Below are positions 7,961 to 16,323 of a stretch of DNA of 32,426 nucleotides, in pieces. A program made the translations under genes and the position numbers. A model generated the notes under the pieces. It was not told the origin of the DNA, made no database searches, and worked only from the letters and a program-made list of their open reading frames with translations. Origin of the DNA: Sphingobium sp. (lineage in GTDB: Bacteria; Pseudomonadota; Alphaproteobacteria; Sphingomonadales; Sphingomonadaceae). Position 1 is the stretch's first letter; each line of letters starts with the position of its first letter. The stretch lies in the NCBI GenBank assembly GCA_017745115.1, contig JAGIAA010000030.1:1-32426 (forward strand), given 5' to 3'.

Positions 7961-9889
7961 ATGAAGGACCAACCTGCCACGCCCCTGCTCGATCAGGTGC
8001 ATGAACCCGCCGATCTGCGTCGCCTTGCGCCCGATCAGCTTCGGCAGCTGGCGGACGAATTGCGGCAGGAAACAATCAGCGCTGTTGGCGTCACCGGCGG
8101 CCATCTTGGCTCCGGCCTCGGCGTGGTCGAGCTGACCGCCGCCATCCATTATGTGTTCAACACGCCCGAGGACAAGCTGGTCTGGGACGTTGGACATCAG
8201 TGCTATCCGCACAAGATCCTGACCGGACGCCGCGACCGCATTCGCACGCTCCGCACGGGCGGCGGCCTCTCCGGCTTCACCAAGCGCAGCGAGAGCGAAT
8301 ATGATCCGTTCGGCGCCGCGCACTCGTCGACCTCGATCAGCGCCGCGCTGGGCTTCGCCATCGCCAACAAGCTTGCCGGCAAGCCAGGCAAGGGCATCGC
8401 CGTCATCGGCGATGGCGCCATGTCGGCCGGCATGGCCTATGAGGCGATGAACAATGCCCGCGAAGCCGGCAACCGCCTGATCGTCATCCTCAACGACAAT
8501 GACATGTCGATCGCACCGCCGGTCGGCGGCCTTTCGGCCTATCTCTCGCGCATCGTCTCCAGCCGCGAGTTCCTCTCGCTGCGCGACGTGCTCAAGCGTT
8601 TCGCCCGCAGGCTTCCGCGTCCATTGCACAAGGCAGCCAAGAAGACCGACGAGTTCGCGCGCGGCATGGCGATGGGCGGCACGCTGTTCGAGGAACTGGG
8701 CTTCTATTATGTCGGCCCGATCGACGGTCACAATCTCGAGCAATTGGTTCCGGTGCTCGAGAATGTCCGCGACATGGCCGACGGTCCGGTGCTCATCCAT
8801 GTCGTTACGCAGAAGGGCAAGGGCTACGCGCCCGCCGAGGCTGCTGCGGACAAATATCACGGCGTGCAGAAGTTCGATGTGATCACGGGCGAGCAGGCCA
8901 AGGCCCCGCCCGGCCCGCCGAGCTATACCAGCGTGTTCGCCAAGGCGTTGCTGGCCGAGGCAGCGTCCGACCCGACCATCTGCGCGATTACGGCCGCCAT
9001 GCCCGCGGGTACGGGCCTCGACAAGTTCCAGGCCGTCTATCCCGAACGCTTCTTCGACGTGGGCATCGCCGAACAGCATGCAGTCACCTTTGCCGCCGGT
9101 CTCGCGGCGCAGGGCATGCGCCCCTTCTGCGCCATCTACTCGACCTTCCTGCAGCGCGCTTATGACCAGGTGGTGCACGACGTCGCGATCCAGAACCTGC
9201 CGGTTCGCTTCGCCATCGATCGCGCGGGCCTGGTCGGTGCCGACGGCGCAACCCATGCGGGCAGCTTTGATGTCACCTATCTCGCCACCCTGCCCAATCT
9301 GGTCGTGATGGCCGCGGCCGACGAGGCCGAGTTGGTCCACATGACGCACACCTGCGCGAAGCACGACACGGGTCCGATCGCAGTCCGCTATCCGCGTGGC
9401 AACGGCACTGGCGTCGCCTTGCCCGAGACACCGGAGCTGCTGGAGATCGGCAAGGGCCGCATCGTGCGCGAGGGCAAGAAGGTCGCCATCCTCTCACTCG
9501 GCACTCGTCTCGAAGAAGCGCTCAAGGCCGCCGATGCGCTCGACGCAAAGGGCCTCTCGACCACGGTCGCGGACCTGCGCTTCGTCAAGCCGCTCGACGA
9601 AGCTATGATCCGCAAGCTGCTCGCCACGCACGAGGTCGCCGTCACAGTCGAAGAAGCCAGCATTGGCGGCCTGGGCGCCCATGTTCTGACGCTCGCCAGC
9701 GACGAGGGCCTGATCGATAACGGCCTCAAGATCCGCACTATGCGTCTGCCCGACACCTTCCAGGACCAGGACAAGCCCGAGAAGCAATATGACGAGGCGA
9801 AGCTGAACGCGCCGCACATCGTCGACACCGTCCTGACCGCGCTCCGCCACAACAGCGCGGGCATGGAGGAGACCGGGGCGCGGGCATGA
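7961..9889 (+). CDS. dxs: 1-deoxy-D-xylulose-5-phosphate synthase
   Basis: Full-length DXS of 642 residues. It condenses pyruvate and glyceraldehyde-3-phosphate to DXP, the entry step of the MEP pathway for isoprenoids, quinones and carotenoids, using thiamine diphosphate and magnesium in the cytoplasm. The conserved start of the PP domain is seen in [16 protein letters not shown] (74-89). The ThDP motif runs from GDGAMSAG (150-157) to NDNDMS (178-183). The catalytic Glu371 lies in [14 protein letters not shown], and the [15 protein letters not shown] transketolase-like segment follows. The C-terminal transketolase domain is complete. The stop overlaps the next start in ATGA, so dxs and the DUF72 gene are probably translated together. 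Confidence 0.97.
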   Translation: MKDQPATPLLDQVHEPADLRRLAPDQLRQLADELRQETISAVGVTGGHLGSGLGVVELTAAIHYVFNTPEDKLVWDVGHQCYPHKILTGRRDRIRTLRTGGGLSGFTKRSESEYDPFGAAHSSTSISAALGFAIANKLAGKPGKGIAVIGDGAMSAGMAYEAMNNAREAGNRLIVILNDNDMSIAPPVGGLSAYLSRIVSSREFLSLRDVLKRFARRLPRPLHKAAKKTDEFARGMAMGGTLFEELGFYYVGPIDGHNLEQLVPVLENVRDMADGPVLIHVVTQKGKGYAPAEAAADKYHGVQKFDVITGEQAKAPPGPPSYTSVFAKALLAEAASDPTICAITAAMPAGTGLDKFQAVYPERFFDVGIAEQHAVTFAAGLAAQGMRPFCAIYSTFLQRAYDQVVHDVAIQNLPVRFAIDRAGLVGADGATHAGSFDVTYLATLPNLVVMAAADEAELVHMTHTCAKHDTGPIAVRYPRGNGTGVALPETPELLEIGKGRIVREGKKVAILSLGTRLEEALKAADALDAKGLSTTVADLRFVKPLDEAMIRKLLATHEVAVTVEEASIGGLGAHVLTLASDEGLIDNGLKIRTMRLPDTFQDQDKPEKQYDEAKLNAPHIVDTVLTALRHNSAGMEETGARA

Positions 9890-10689
9890 CGGCCAGCGGA
9901 ACAATCCGCACCGGCATCGGCGGCTGGACCTTCGAGCCGTGGCGCGGTGTCTTCTATCCGGCGGACCTGCCCAAGGCGAAGGAGCTGGACTATGCCGTCC
10001 GGCATCTCTCGACGATCGAGATCAACGGCACCTTCTACCGCACGCAGTCGCCAGCCACCTTTGCCAAGTGGCGCGAGGCGGCGCCCGACGGCTTCGTCTA
10101 TGCCGTGAAGGCGCTGCAATATTGCGTAGCCAAGAAGAAGCTCGCCGAAGCGGAGGACTCGATCGGCCGTTTCCTGGCCTCCGGCCTCAGCGAGCTCGGT
10201 GACAAGTTCGGTCCGATCCTCTGGCAGTTTCGGGAGACTCGCAAATTCGATCCGGAAGACATGGCCGCGTTCCTCGCCATGCTGCCCGCCGCGATCGACG
10301 GCGTCCCTGCTCGCCATGTCCTCGAGGTGCGGCATGAGAGCTTTGCCTGTCCCGAGTTCGTGGACCTAGTCCGCAAGCATAAAGCCGCCATCGTGGTCGC
10401 GGACCACGAGAAGCATCCGCAGATTGCCGATCTCACTGCCGATTTCGTCTACGCGCGGCTGATGCGCACGCAGGAACATGTGCCGACCGGATATGACGCA
10501 GCGGGCCTCGATCGCTGGGTGGGCGTGGCGAAGGATTGGGCGGCTGGGAAGCAGCCCGACGGCCTCAACTATGTGACTGACGCGCCGGCGGACACGAAAC
10601 CGCGCGACGTCTTCGCCTATTTCATTTCGGGTGCGAAAGAGCGCAATCCAGCCGCTGCCATGACGCTGGCGGAGCGGATCCAAAGCTGA
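9886..10689 (+). CDS. DUF72 (YecE) family protein
   Basis: The 267-residue protein shows the DUF72 hallmarks: the opening strand [19 protein letters not shown], the motif [18 protein letters not shown], and VYAVKALQY. The fold is a TIM barrel whose function is not firmly established. Its start overlaps the dxs stop by four bases (ATGA), so it is translationally coupled. That coupling does not by itself imply a role in isoprenoid synthesis. The protein looks complete with no signal peptide. Confidence 0.9.
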   Translation: MTASGTIRTGIGGWTFEPWRGVFYPADLPKAKELDYAVRHLSTIEINGTFYRTQSPATFAKWREAAPDGFVYAVKALQYCVAKKKLAEAEDSIGRFLASGLSELGDKFGPILWQFRETRKFDPEDMAAFLAMLPAAIDGVPARHVLEVRHESFACPEFVDLVRKHKAAIVVADHEKHPQIADLTADFVYARLMRTQEHVPTGYDAAGLDRWVGVAKDWAAGKQPDGLNYVTDAPADTKPRDVFAYFISGAKERNPAAAMTLAERIQS

Positions 10690-10703
10690 CGGAATAGGTC
10701 AAC

Positions 10704-10788
10704 CGTCATGCTGAACTTGTTTCAGCATCCATGAAGCACCGTTGACGCGGACCGTCCAAATGGACCCCGAAACGAGTTCAGGGCGACG
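10704..10788. repeat. Imperfect palindromic dispersed repeat, GCTGAAC...GTTCAGGG type
   Basis: The arm at 10704-10731 (CGTCATGCTGAACTTGTTTC...) pairs with the reverse complement of 10761-10788 at 21 of 28 positions. It lies between the convergent DUF72 gene and the bamF-like gene. Such elements, combining CGTCA ends with a CTGAACTxGTTTCAG core, are typical sphingomonad intergenic repeats; it may also act as a transcription end signal. Confidence 0.65.
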
Positions 10789-10799
10789 AAAAGAATGTC

Positions 10800-11228
10800 T
10801 CAGCCCTGCGGCTGACCGGCTGCTGCCTGCGCATTCTGGCCATCGCCTTCCGGCGCGGACACGATGTCGAACACGGTCTTGCCCTTGTCGAGCACTTCGG
10901 TCTTGCCCGCATCGGCGGCCGAGGAGCGGATGCCGAGTTCGACACTGCTGCTGCCGGCGCTGTCGAGCAGCGAGGTTTCACCGCCGCTCCGTGGCGCGGG
11001 GCCACCGAACATCGTGTCGAGCGCCTGCTGCTGCACGCCGCTCTGTTGGCTCGCGGCGGTACCCGGTGCAGGCGGAGCCAGGGCGAAATCGGGCGGGATG
11101 ACAAGCGGCGGCTGGCGCGACACGGCCAGTTCGTCCGGGCGGTCGCGGTTGACCAGGCTCGTGCCCGCACAGCCCGAAAGCAGCGCCAACGATGCGGCGG
11201 CGAAAGGCAGGGCAGAGGGGATTCGCAT
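10800..11228 (-). CDS. bamF: DUF3035 lipoprotein, probable BAM subunit BamF
   Basis: The 142-residue precursor has a lipoprotein signal ending in LLSGC with the lipidated Cys at position 20. The conserved patch RPDELAVSRQPPLVIPPDF (about 32-50) is the DUF3035 signature. In alphaproteobacteria such as Caulobacter this family corresponds to BamF, a lipoprotein partner of the outer-membrane beta-barrel assembly complex. The rest is Ala/Gly/Gln/Ser-rich and probably disordered. I chose ATG 11228, one base after the lspA stop; the frame extends upstream through the lspA end but lacks a signal there. Its position directly after lspA, which matures lipoproteins, supports co-transcription as ileS-lspA-bamF. 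The family call is good; the BamF role is by homology. Confidence 0.8.
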   Translation of the reverse strand: MRIPSALPFAAASLALLSGCAGTSLVNRDRPDELAVSRQPPLVIPPDFALAPPAPGTAASQQSGVQQQALDTMFGGPAPRSGGETSLLDSAGSSSVELGIRSSAADAGKTEVLDKGKTVFDIVSAPEGDGQNAQAAAGQPQG

Positions 11229-11229
11229 G

Positions 11230-11751
11230 TCAATTAGTCTCCGTGGAAGCGGTCTTCTCGCGCAGGAGAAGCGCCCGCGCAAGCAGGATGAGGACGCCGA
11301 TGGTGATTGCGCCATCCGCGAGATTGAAGATCAGGAAGGGGCGCCATTCGCCGATGTGAAAATCGGCATAGTCGACGACATAGCCCAGCCGCACGCGATC
11401 GACGATGTTGCCGAGCGCGCCGCCGAGAATGAGGCCCAGCGCGAACGCGTCGTCGCGATTGCGCTCGCGCCACATCCACCAGGTCACGAAACCCGAAATG
11501 CCCGCCAGGAATGCGACCAGCAGCCACCGCATCAGATCGGTGTCGGCCTTGAGGAAGCCCATCGAAACGCCGAAATTCTGAGTCCAGGTCAGGCTGAAGA
11601 AAGGCGCAAGGACGACGGGCGGCGTCAACGGATGGGCGAGATCCAGCGTGTAGGTGACGAAATACTTCATATACTGGTCGAGCAGCAGCACGACGATCGC
11701 GGCAATGATGCCGAGCTTGCGATAGCGGCTGGGAAGCCCTGCTTCGGTCAT
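11230..11751 (-). CDS. lspA: Lipoprotein signal peptidase (signal peptidase II)
   Basis: This is a 173-residue inner-membrane aspartyl protease that removes signal peptides from diacylglyceryl-modified prolipoproteins. Four hydrophobic segments are visible (about 12-34, 75-93, 103-118, 140-163). The two catalytic aspartates lie in GNIVDRVRLGYVVDYADFH (Asp118) and FNLADGAI (Asp146), and the family segment TQNFGVSMGF is present. ATG 11751 overlaps the ileS stop in ATGA, giving the classic ileS-lspA coupling. The open frame extends upstream only as an out-of-frame reading of ileS. The natural substrates include the BamF-like lipoprotein encoded next to it. Confidence 0.96.
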   Translation of the reverse strand: MTEAGLPSRYRKLGIIAAIVVLLLDQYMKYFVTYTLDLAHPLTPPVVLAPFFSLTWTQNFGVSMGFLKADTDLMRWLLVAFLAGISGFVTWWMWRERNRDDAFALGLILGGALGNIVDRVRLGYVVDYADFHIGEWRPFLIFNLADGAITIGVLILLARALLLREKTASTETN

Positions 11752-14714
11752 GCCAGCATGTCCTCGCAGCGGCCGCAAAGGGCGCCGTCCTCGACGACCT
11801 CGGGCAGATGCCGCCAGCAACGGCCGCATTTGTGCTTCGAGGTCGCGCTGACGGCGATGCCTGCCCCGCTCTCTCCCTCGTTCACGCTTGCCACGATGCA
11901 CATCTCCGCGAAGTCCACGTCAGCGGGAATGCCACTCATGCGCACATCGGCCTCCAGGCTTGACCGCACGATCTTCTCCCGCCTCAGCGGTTCAATGGCT
12001 TCATTGACCTGATCGCGCGATGAACGGATCGCAGCCCAGCGCGTTCCGAGCGTCTCGCTGCGCCAGCCGGCATCCACCTTGGGCCATTCGAGCATGTGGA
12101 CTGAGCCGTCCTCGGACGGATAGCGATCCTGCCAGACTTCCTCGGTTGTAAAGGGGATGATCGGCGCGGCATAACGGACCAGCGCATGGAAGACATGATC
12201 GAGCACGGTGCGATACGCGCGGCGCTTTTCGGTTTCCGCGCCGGTCACGGCGTTGACGTCGCAGTAGAGGACGTCCTTGCGGATATCGAAGAAGAACGCC
12301 GAGAGGTCGTTGTTGGCGAAGTCGGAGAGGGCGCGGGTGTAACGGCCAAACTCCAGCCAATCTTCACGATCTTCACGCTTATCGACGATGGCGAGTAGCT
12401 CGGCGTCGAGCTCGGCGAGGCGGTGGAGCATGTAGCGCTCGAGCTCCGGCATCTCAGAGACAGCGACGCGGTCCCTCTCGATGTCGAATCCAGCCAGTGC
12501 CCCGAGCAAGTATCTGAAAGTATTACGTAATTTCCGATAGGCGTCGGAGGCGCCGGCGAGGACTTCCTTGCCGATGCGGACATCGTCGAAATAGTCGGTG
12601 CTGGCGGCCCAGAGGCGCAGGATATCGGCGCCGCTCTCGTCCATCACCTTGAGCGGATCGACGGTGTTGCCGAGGCTCTTGGACATCTTGCGGCCATTGC
12701 CGTCGAGCGCGAAGCCATGGGTGAGGACGGCGTCATAAGGCGCACGGCCGCGGGTGCCGCAGCTTTCGAGCAGCGAGGACTGGAACCAGCCGCGATGCTG
12801 GTCGCTGCCTTCGATATAGAGATCGGCGCGCACGCCTTCGCCATAACGCTGCTCGACCACGAAGCTGTGCGTCGAGCCGCTGTCGAACCAGACATCGAGA
12901 ATGTCGTTCACGACCTCATAGTCGTCGAGCTTGTACTGATGCCCGAGCAGCGCCTGATGATCGGCGCCGAACCAGGCGTCGGCGCCGCCGGCCTTGAAGG
13001 CCTCGACAATGCGGTCATTCACCGCCTTGTCGTTGAGATACTCGCCGGTCTGCTTGTGGACGTAGAGCGCGATCGGCACGCCCCAGGCACGCTGACGCGA
13101 GATCACCCAGTCGGGCCGGTCGCTGACCATGGCATGGATGCGGTTGCGCGAGCGCGCCGGCACCCAGCGCGTCCGCTCGATGGCGTCGAGCGCGATCTGG
13201 CGTAGGGTCGGGCCATTGCCTTGCGCATGGCCAGGCGTGTCGCCCTCCTCGCCCGCCTCGACGACCGGCAACGGATCTTTGCCGGTATTCGGCCGGTCCA
13301 TCGGGATGAACCATTGCGGCGTGCAGCGATAGATGATGCGCGCCTTGGAGCGCCACGAGTGCGGATAGCTGTGCTGGAAGTCGCCGGCCGACAGCAGTGC
13401 ACCCGCTTCGCGCAGGTCAGTCAGGATCGGGCCGTCGGGGCCATTGAACTTGGTGTTGATGACACTGCCCTGCCCGCCCAGCCAGAGCCAGTCGTCGCGA
13501 TAGAAGCCGCCGTCATTGACCGCGAAGACCGGATCGATGCCGAGCTTCTTGCAAGCGATGAAGTCTTCCTCGCCATGGTCCGGCGCCATGTGGACGAGGC
13601 CGGTGCCGGCATCGGTGGTGACATGGTCGGCGGGCAGGAACGGGCGGGGCTTGGCGAAGAAGCCGCCGAGCTTATGCATCGGGTGGCGGGCTATGGCACC
13701 GGCGAGGTCTTTGCCTGTGCCGCGCCAAAGTATGGCTCCACGACCCGCTGCGTCCCCACCGTCACCCCGGCGAAGGCCGGGGTCCACCGGATTAAGGTTG
13801 GAAAGTGGCGTAAGTGGATCCCGGCCTTCGCCGGGATGACGATTTGAGAAAGCCCGAAAATAGAAAGGCTGGACAAGATCTTCTGCAATTAGGAAGCGCC
13901 TGCCCCCTTCGGCGAGCAGGACGTATTCAATCCCTTCCCCATAGGCGATCGCCTGGTTCACGGGGATCGTCCACGGGGTGGTCGTCCAGATCACCGCATG
14001 CGCACCAACCAGCTCGGGCGCATTGGGCGCCTCTGTGATTTCGAACGCCAGATCGATCTGGGTGCTCGTTACATCCTCATATTCGACCTCGGCTTCGGCG
14101 AGCGCGGTCTTCTCGACCGGGGACCACATCACCGGCTTGGCGCCCCGATAGAGCTGGCCGCTTTCGGCGAACTTCAGCAGCTCGCCAACGATCGCCGCCT
14201 CGGCCTCGAACTTCATGGTCAGATAAGGATCGTCCCAGTCGCCCATGATGCCGAGCCGCTTGAACTGCTCTTTCTGCACGCCGACCCAGCGGTCCGCATA
14301 GGCGCGGCACTGGGCGCGGAATTCCTGTGGCGGGACCTCGTCCTTGTTCTGCTTCTTCTTGCGATACTCCTCCTCGATCTTCCACTCGATCGGGAGACCA
14401 TGGCAGTCCCAGCCGGGCACATAGGGCGCGTCCTTGCCGAGCAAGGACTGACTGCGGACGATGATGTCCTTCAGCACCTTGTTCATGGCGTGACCCATGT
14501 GGATGTCGCCATTGGCGTAGGGCGGGCCATCATGGAGGATGAAGCGCTCGCGGCCCTTCCGCTGTTCACGCAGCTTGCCGTAAAGGTCCATCGCCGCCCA
14601 GCGCGCCGCAATCTGCGGCTCCTTCTGCGCGAGGCCGGCCTTCATGGGGAAGTCGGTCTGGGGCAGGAAGACGGTCGGGCGGTAGTCTTCTTTTTGATCG
14701 GGCTGATCGGTCAT
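11748..14714 (-). CDS. ileS: Isoleucine-tRNA ligase, with in-frame repeat insertion
   Basis: Full-length class I synthetase of 988 residues that charges tRNAIle. The HIGH motif appears as HMGH (72-75), the second ATP motif as KMSKS (676-680), and CP1 editing elements as IWTTTPWTIP (242-251) and GTGLVHMAPDHGEEDF (370-385). The C-terminal zinc finger is KCGRCW...CGRCEDM. Residues 292-319 (starting RHPGEGRDPL, ending PGLRRGDG) are encoded by a palindromic repeat inside the editing domain, and the frame stays open through it. Residues about 476-500 also look longer than usual. ATG 14714 fits the family start (MTD...FLPQTDFPMKAGL) despite a weak ribosome site. The gene ends overlapping lspA. Because it is essential and otherwise intact, it is probably functional. 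Confidence 0.96.
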   Translation of the reverse strand: MTDQPDQKEDYRPTVFLPQTDFPMKAGLAQKEPQIAARWAAMDLYGKLREQRKGRERFILHDGPPYANGDIHMGHAMNKVLKDIIVRSQSLLGKDAPYVPGWDCHGLPIEWKIEEEYRKKKQNKDEVPPQEFRAQCRAYADRWVGVQKEQFKRLGIMGDWDDPYLTMKFEAEAAIVGELLKFAESGQLYRGAKPVMWSPVEKTALAEAEVEYEDVTSTQIDLAFEITEAPNAPELVGAHAVIWTTTPWTIPVNQAIAYGEGIEYVLLAEGGRRFLIAEDLVQPFYFRAFSNRHPGEGRDPLTPLSNLNPVDPGLRRGDGGDAAGRGAILWRGTGKDLAGAIARHPMHKLGGFFAKPRPFLPADHVTTDAGTGLVHMAPDHGEEDFIACKKLGIDPVFAVNDGGFYRDDWLWLGGQGSVINTKFNGPDGPILTDLREAGALLSAGDFQHSYPHSWRSKARIIYRCTPQWFIPMDRPNTGKDPLPVVEAGEEGDTPGHAQGNGPTLRQIALDAIERTRWVPARSRNRIHAMVSDRPDWVISRQRAWGVPIALYVHKQTGEYLNDKAVNDRIVEAFKAGGADAWFGADHQALLGHQYKLDDYEVVNDILDVWFDSGSTHSFVVEQRYGEGVRADLYIEGSDQHRGWFQSSLLESCGTRGRAPYDAVLTHGFALDGNGRKMSKSLGNTVDPLKVMDESGADILRLWAASTDYFDDVRIGKEVLAGASDAYRKLRNTFRYLLGALAGFDIERDRVAVSEMPELERYMLHRLAELDAELLAIVDKREDREDWLEFGRYTRALSDFANNDLSAFFFDIRKDVLYCDVNAVTGAETEKRRAYRTVLDHVFHALVRYAAPIIPFTTEEVWQDRYPSEDGSVHMLEWPKVDAGWRSETLGTRWAAIRSSRDQVNEAIEPLRREKIVRSSLEADVRMSGIPADVDFAEMCIVASVNEGESGAGIAVSATSKHKCGRCWRHLPEVVEDGALCGRCEDMLA
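13760..13841. repeat. Palindromic repeat inserted in frame within ileS
   Basis: The arm CGTCACCCCGGCGAAGGCCG... at 13760-13787 is matched by the reverse complement of 13814-13841 at 26 of 28 positions, with a 26-base spacer. On the ileS strand it reads through as residues 292-319. Its ends match the family of the intergenic element at 5878-6006. The 28-base arms could form a strong hairpin in ileS mRNA. Confidence 0.9.
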
Positions 14715-15206
14715 GGGGCCGGCGGGTCTTTTCTATCCGTGCGGTTCGCGCCCTTCGACTGCCTGCTTCAGCAGGCGCTCAGGACAACCTCGGCCATAGG
14801 CCGAAGTCGAGAACCGCTTGGTCTGCGCGTCCCGCTTCTCGATTTCGCTCGAAGCGAGCGGGAGGCGGGCAAAGGTCAGCGGAGGCCACTACGCGAGCGC
14901 GCGCGACGACGCAAGCAAGGGCAGCCAAGGACGTCATGTGACTACAAATGAGACACTCGTCACAATGACCGCATATTGACTCAGGTTAAGTAACCCATCA
15001 CGCTCTCCCCGCATCTAGGTGTCTTCGTTCCAAGCTGAGCTCGGACGAAGTTTGTGGGAATGTGGGGAAAGCCAAGGAGAGGACGATGAGCCTCCGCGGC
15101 CCGATGGGGTCAGCGGAGCAGGCCGTCGTTCCAGCCAAATTTCTGCCTACCACAATAGTTGTGAGAGCCCAAAGGGTCGCGACTTTTGGCTCATGGTGGG
15201 AATGAC
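14715..15206. other. Gene-free interval between ileS and the DUF535 gene
   Basis: These 492 bases separate two divergent genes and should hold both promoters. A composite hairpin repeat occupies 14741-14817. A second short palindrome (TTCGCTCGAAGCGAG) lies near 14854. From about 14940 the sequence is relatively AT-rich (for example GCATATTGACTCAGGTTAAG), but I find no convincing -35/-10 pair. Short open frames here have no recognisable product or ribosome site. Confidence 0.5.
14741..14817. repeat. Composite hairpin repeat upstream of ileS (CCTTCGAC...GCTCAGG type)
   Basis: Outer arms GCGGTTC (14741-14747) and GAACCGC (14811-14817) enclose two smaller hairpins: GCCTGC-TTCA-GCAGGC (14761-14776) and TCGGCC-ATA-GGCCGA (14790-14804). 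The core CCCTTCGAC...GCTCAGGAC is shared, in reverse orientation, with the repeat at 29425-29457. It lies upstream of ileS on the minus strand and could affect the ileS leader if transcribed. Confidence 0.6.
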
Positions 15207-16175
15207 ATGAAACAGTGGGTTCGAAGGCTAAGCTACGCAAGGGATCTGATGAGGCCCGAGTGTGTGGGCACGATCGCTCGCGATTATCCGCAGTTCCGAG
15301 CGTTGCTGTCGGCTCCCTTCTATCTGGATCTGCTCGACGTCTGTCCGCGGCTCAGCAGGCAATATCTCACCACCTATCTCATGCGCTCCTTCGGCACCCG
15401 CGAGCGCCTGGTTGCAGTCCATCATCATTATCGCACCCTGCACGACCTGGTGAGATCTGCGTTCATTCCCGGCTTGCTCGGCAACGGCGTCGAGCTCTGG
15501 TCCCGTGAGATCGACGGTGAAGACTATCGGATGGTCATTAAGCAAAATGTCGACGACCATCACGAAGGCGACATTCTGCTGATCTTGCGGCGCGGGACGA
15601 AAATGCTCTTCCAGATGAGCTTCGCCTTCGTGCCGGGTTCACTGATCGGCATGCGCAAGCGCAACGTCCTCTTCATCGGCAGCGCCCAGGGCGGCAAGGC
15701 GGACGTGGAGGGACTGCGTCGCGCGATCAAGGCGAATGAGGGGGTCGCGCCCTCCCATCTCGTCATGGCCGCTCTCCGCGGCGTCGCGCAGGCGCTGGGC
15801 GTCGACGGGATGGCGGGCGTCAGCGACGCCGACCAGATGACGAAAACACGACCCAACTCATACGTTTTCCAGTTCGACTATGCCGGTTTCTGGCCGATGT
15901 TCGGCGGAGAGGAAAACAGCCGGGGAGTCTTCGAGATCCCTATTGAGGCCTGGGAAAAGCCGCTCACCGAGATTCCGCGCAGCCACAGGCGCCGATCGCG
16001 CAAAAAGCGCGAGTATAAGGCCGAAGTGACAACGGAGATCGCCAACGCCCTGGCCTGCTACCGAAGCACGCAGGAAGTGCAGTTCGCGGAAGAAAAGAGC
16101 GGGCTTTTCGACATGACCGCCGTGGCAAGCGCACCGATGCTGCTCATGTCCGGGGATGTGCCGCTGCCCTTCTGA
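15207..16175 (+). CDS. VirK/YbjX (DUF535) family protein
   Basis: The 322-residue protein matches DUF535, the family of Shigella VirK and E. coli YbjX. Visible hallmarks are the N-terminal LMRPECVGTIARDYPQF and LSRQYLTTYLMRSFGTRER, the basic HHHYRTLHDLV, the strand DHHEGDILLILRR, and RKRNVLFIGSAQGGK. ATG 15207 follows GGTGGGA at good distance; the TTG at 15186 is less likely. No signal peptide or membrane segment is seen. The biochemical function of the family is unknown, though members have been linked to virulence and envelope stress in enterobacteria. It sits between ileS and ribF and appears to be transcribed alone. Confidence 0.83.
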   Translation: MKQWVRRLSYARDLMRPECVGTIARDYPQFRALLSAPFYLDLLDVCPRLSRQYLTTYLMRSFGTRERLVAVHHHYRTLHDLVRSAFIPGLLGNGVELWSREIDGEDYRMVIKQNVDDHHEGDILLILRRGTKMLFQMSFAFVPGSLIGMRKRNVLFIGSAQGGKADVEGLRRAIKANEGVAPSHLVMAALRGVAQALGVDGMAGVSDADQMTKTRPNSYVFQFDYAGFWPMFGGEENSRGVFEIPIEAWEKPLTEIPRSHRRRSRKKREYKAEVTTEIANALACYRSTQEVQFAEEKSGLFDMTAVASAPMLLMSGDVPLPF

Positions 16176-16323
16176 TCCCGCGCATCTGGATCGTCACGGC
16201 GAGCGACGAAGTCGCGCGGCAATCCAGGCTATCTTGAGCTGCCCTGGATTGCTTCGCCCGGAATCCGCCAGGCTCGCAATGCGGAGCTTGCGCGCAAGGA
16301 CGGCACATAGAAGAGCGTTGCGC

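Noticed and set aside
7949..9364. 471-codon antisense frame opposite dxs
   Set aside because: Shadow of dxs; Arg/His/Gly-rich and without family resemblance.
14998..15240. 80-codon minus-strand frame in the ileS upstream gap
   Set aside because: No ribosome site, no recognisable product, overlaps the DUF535 start.
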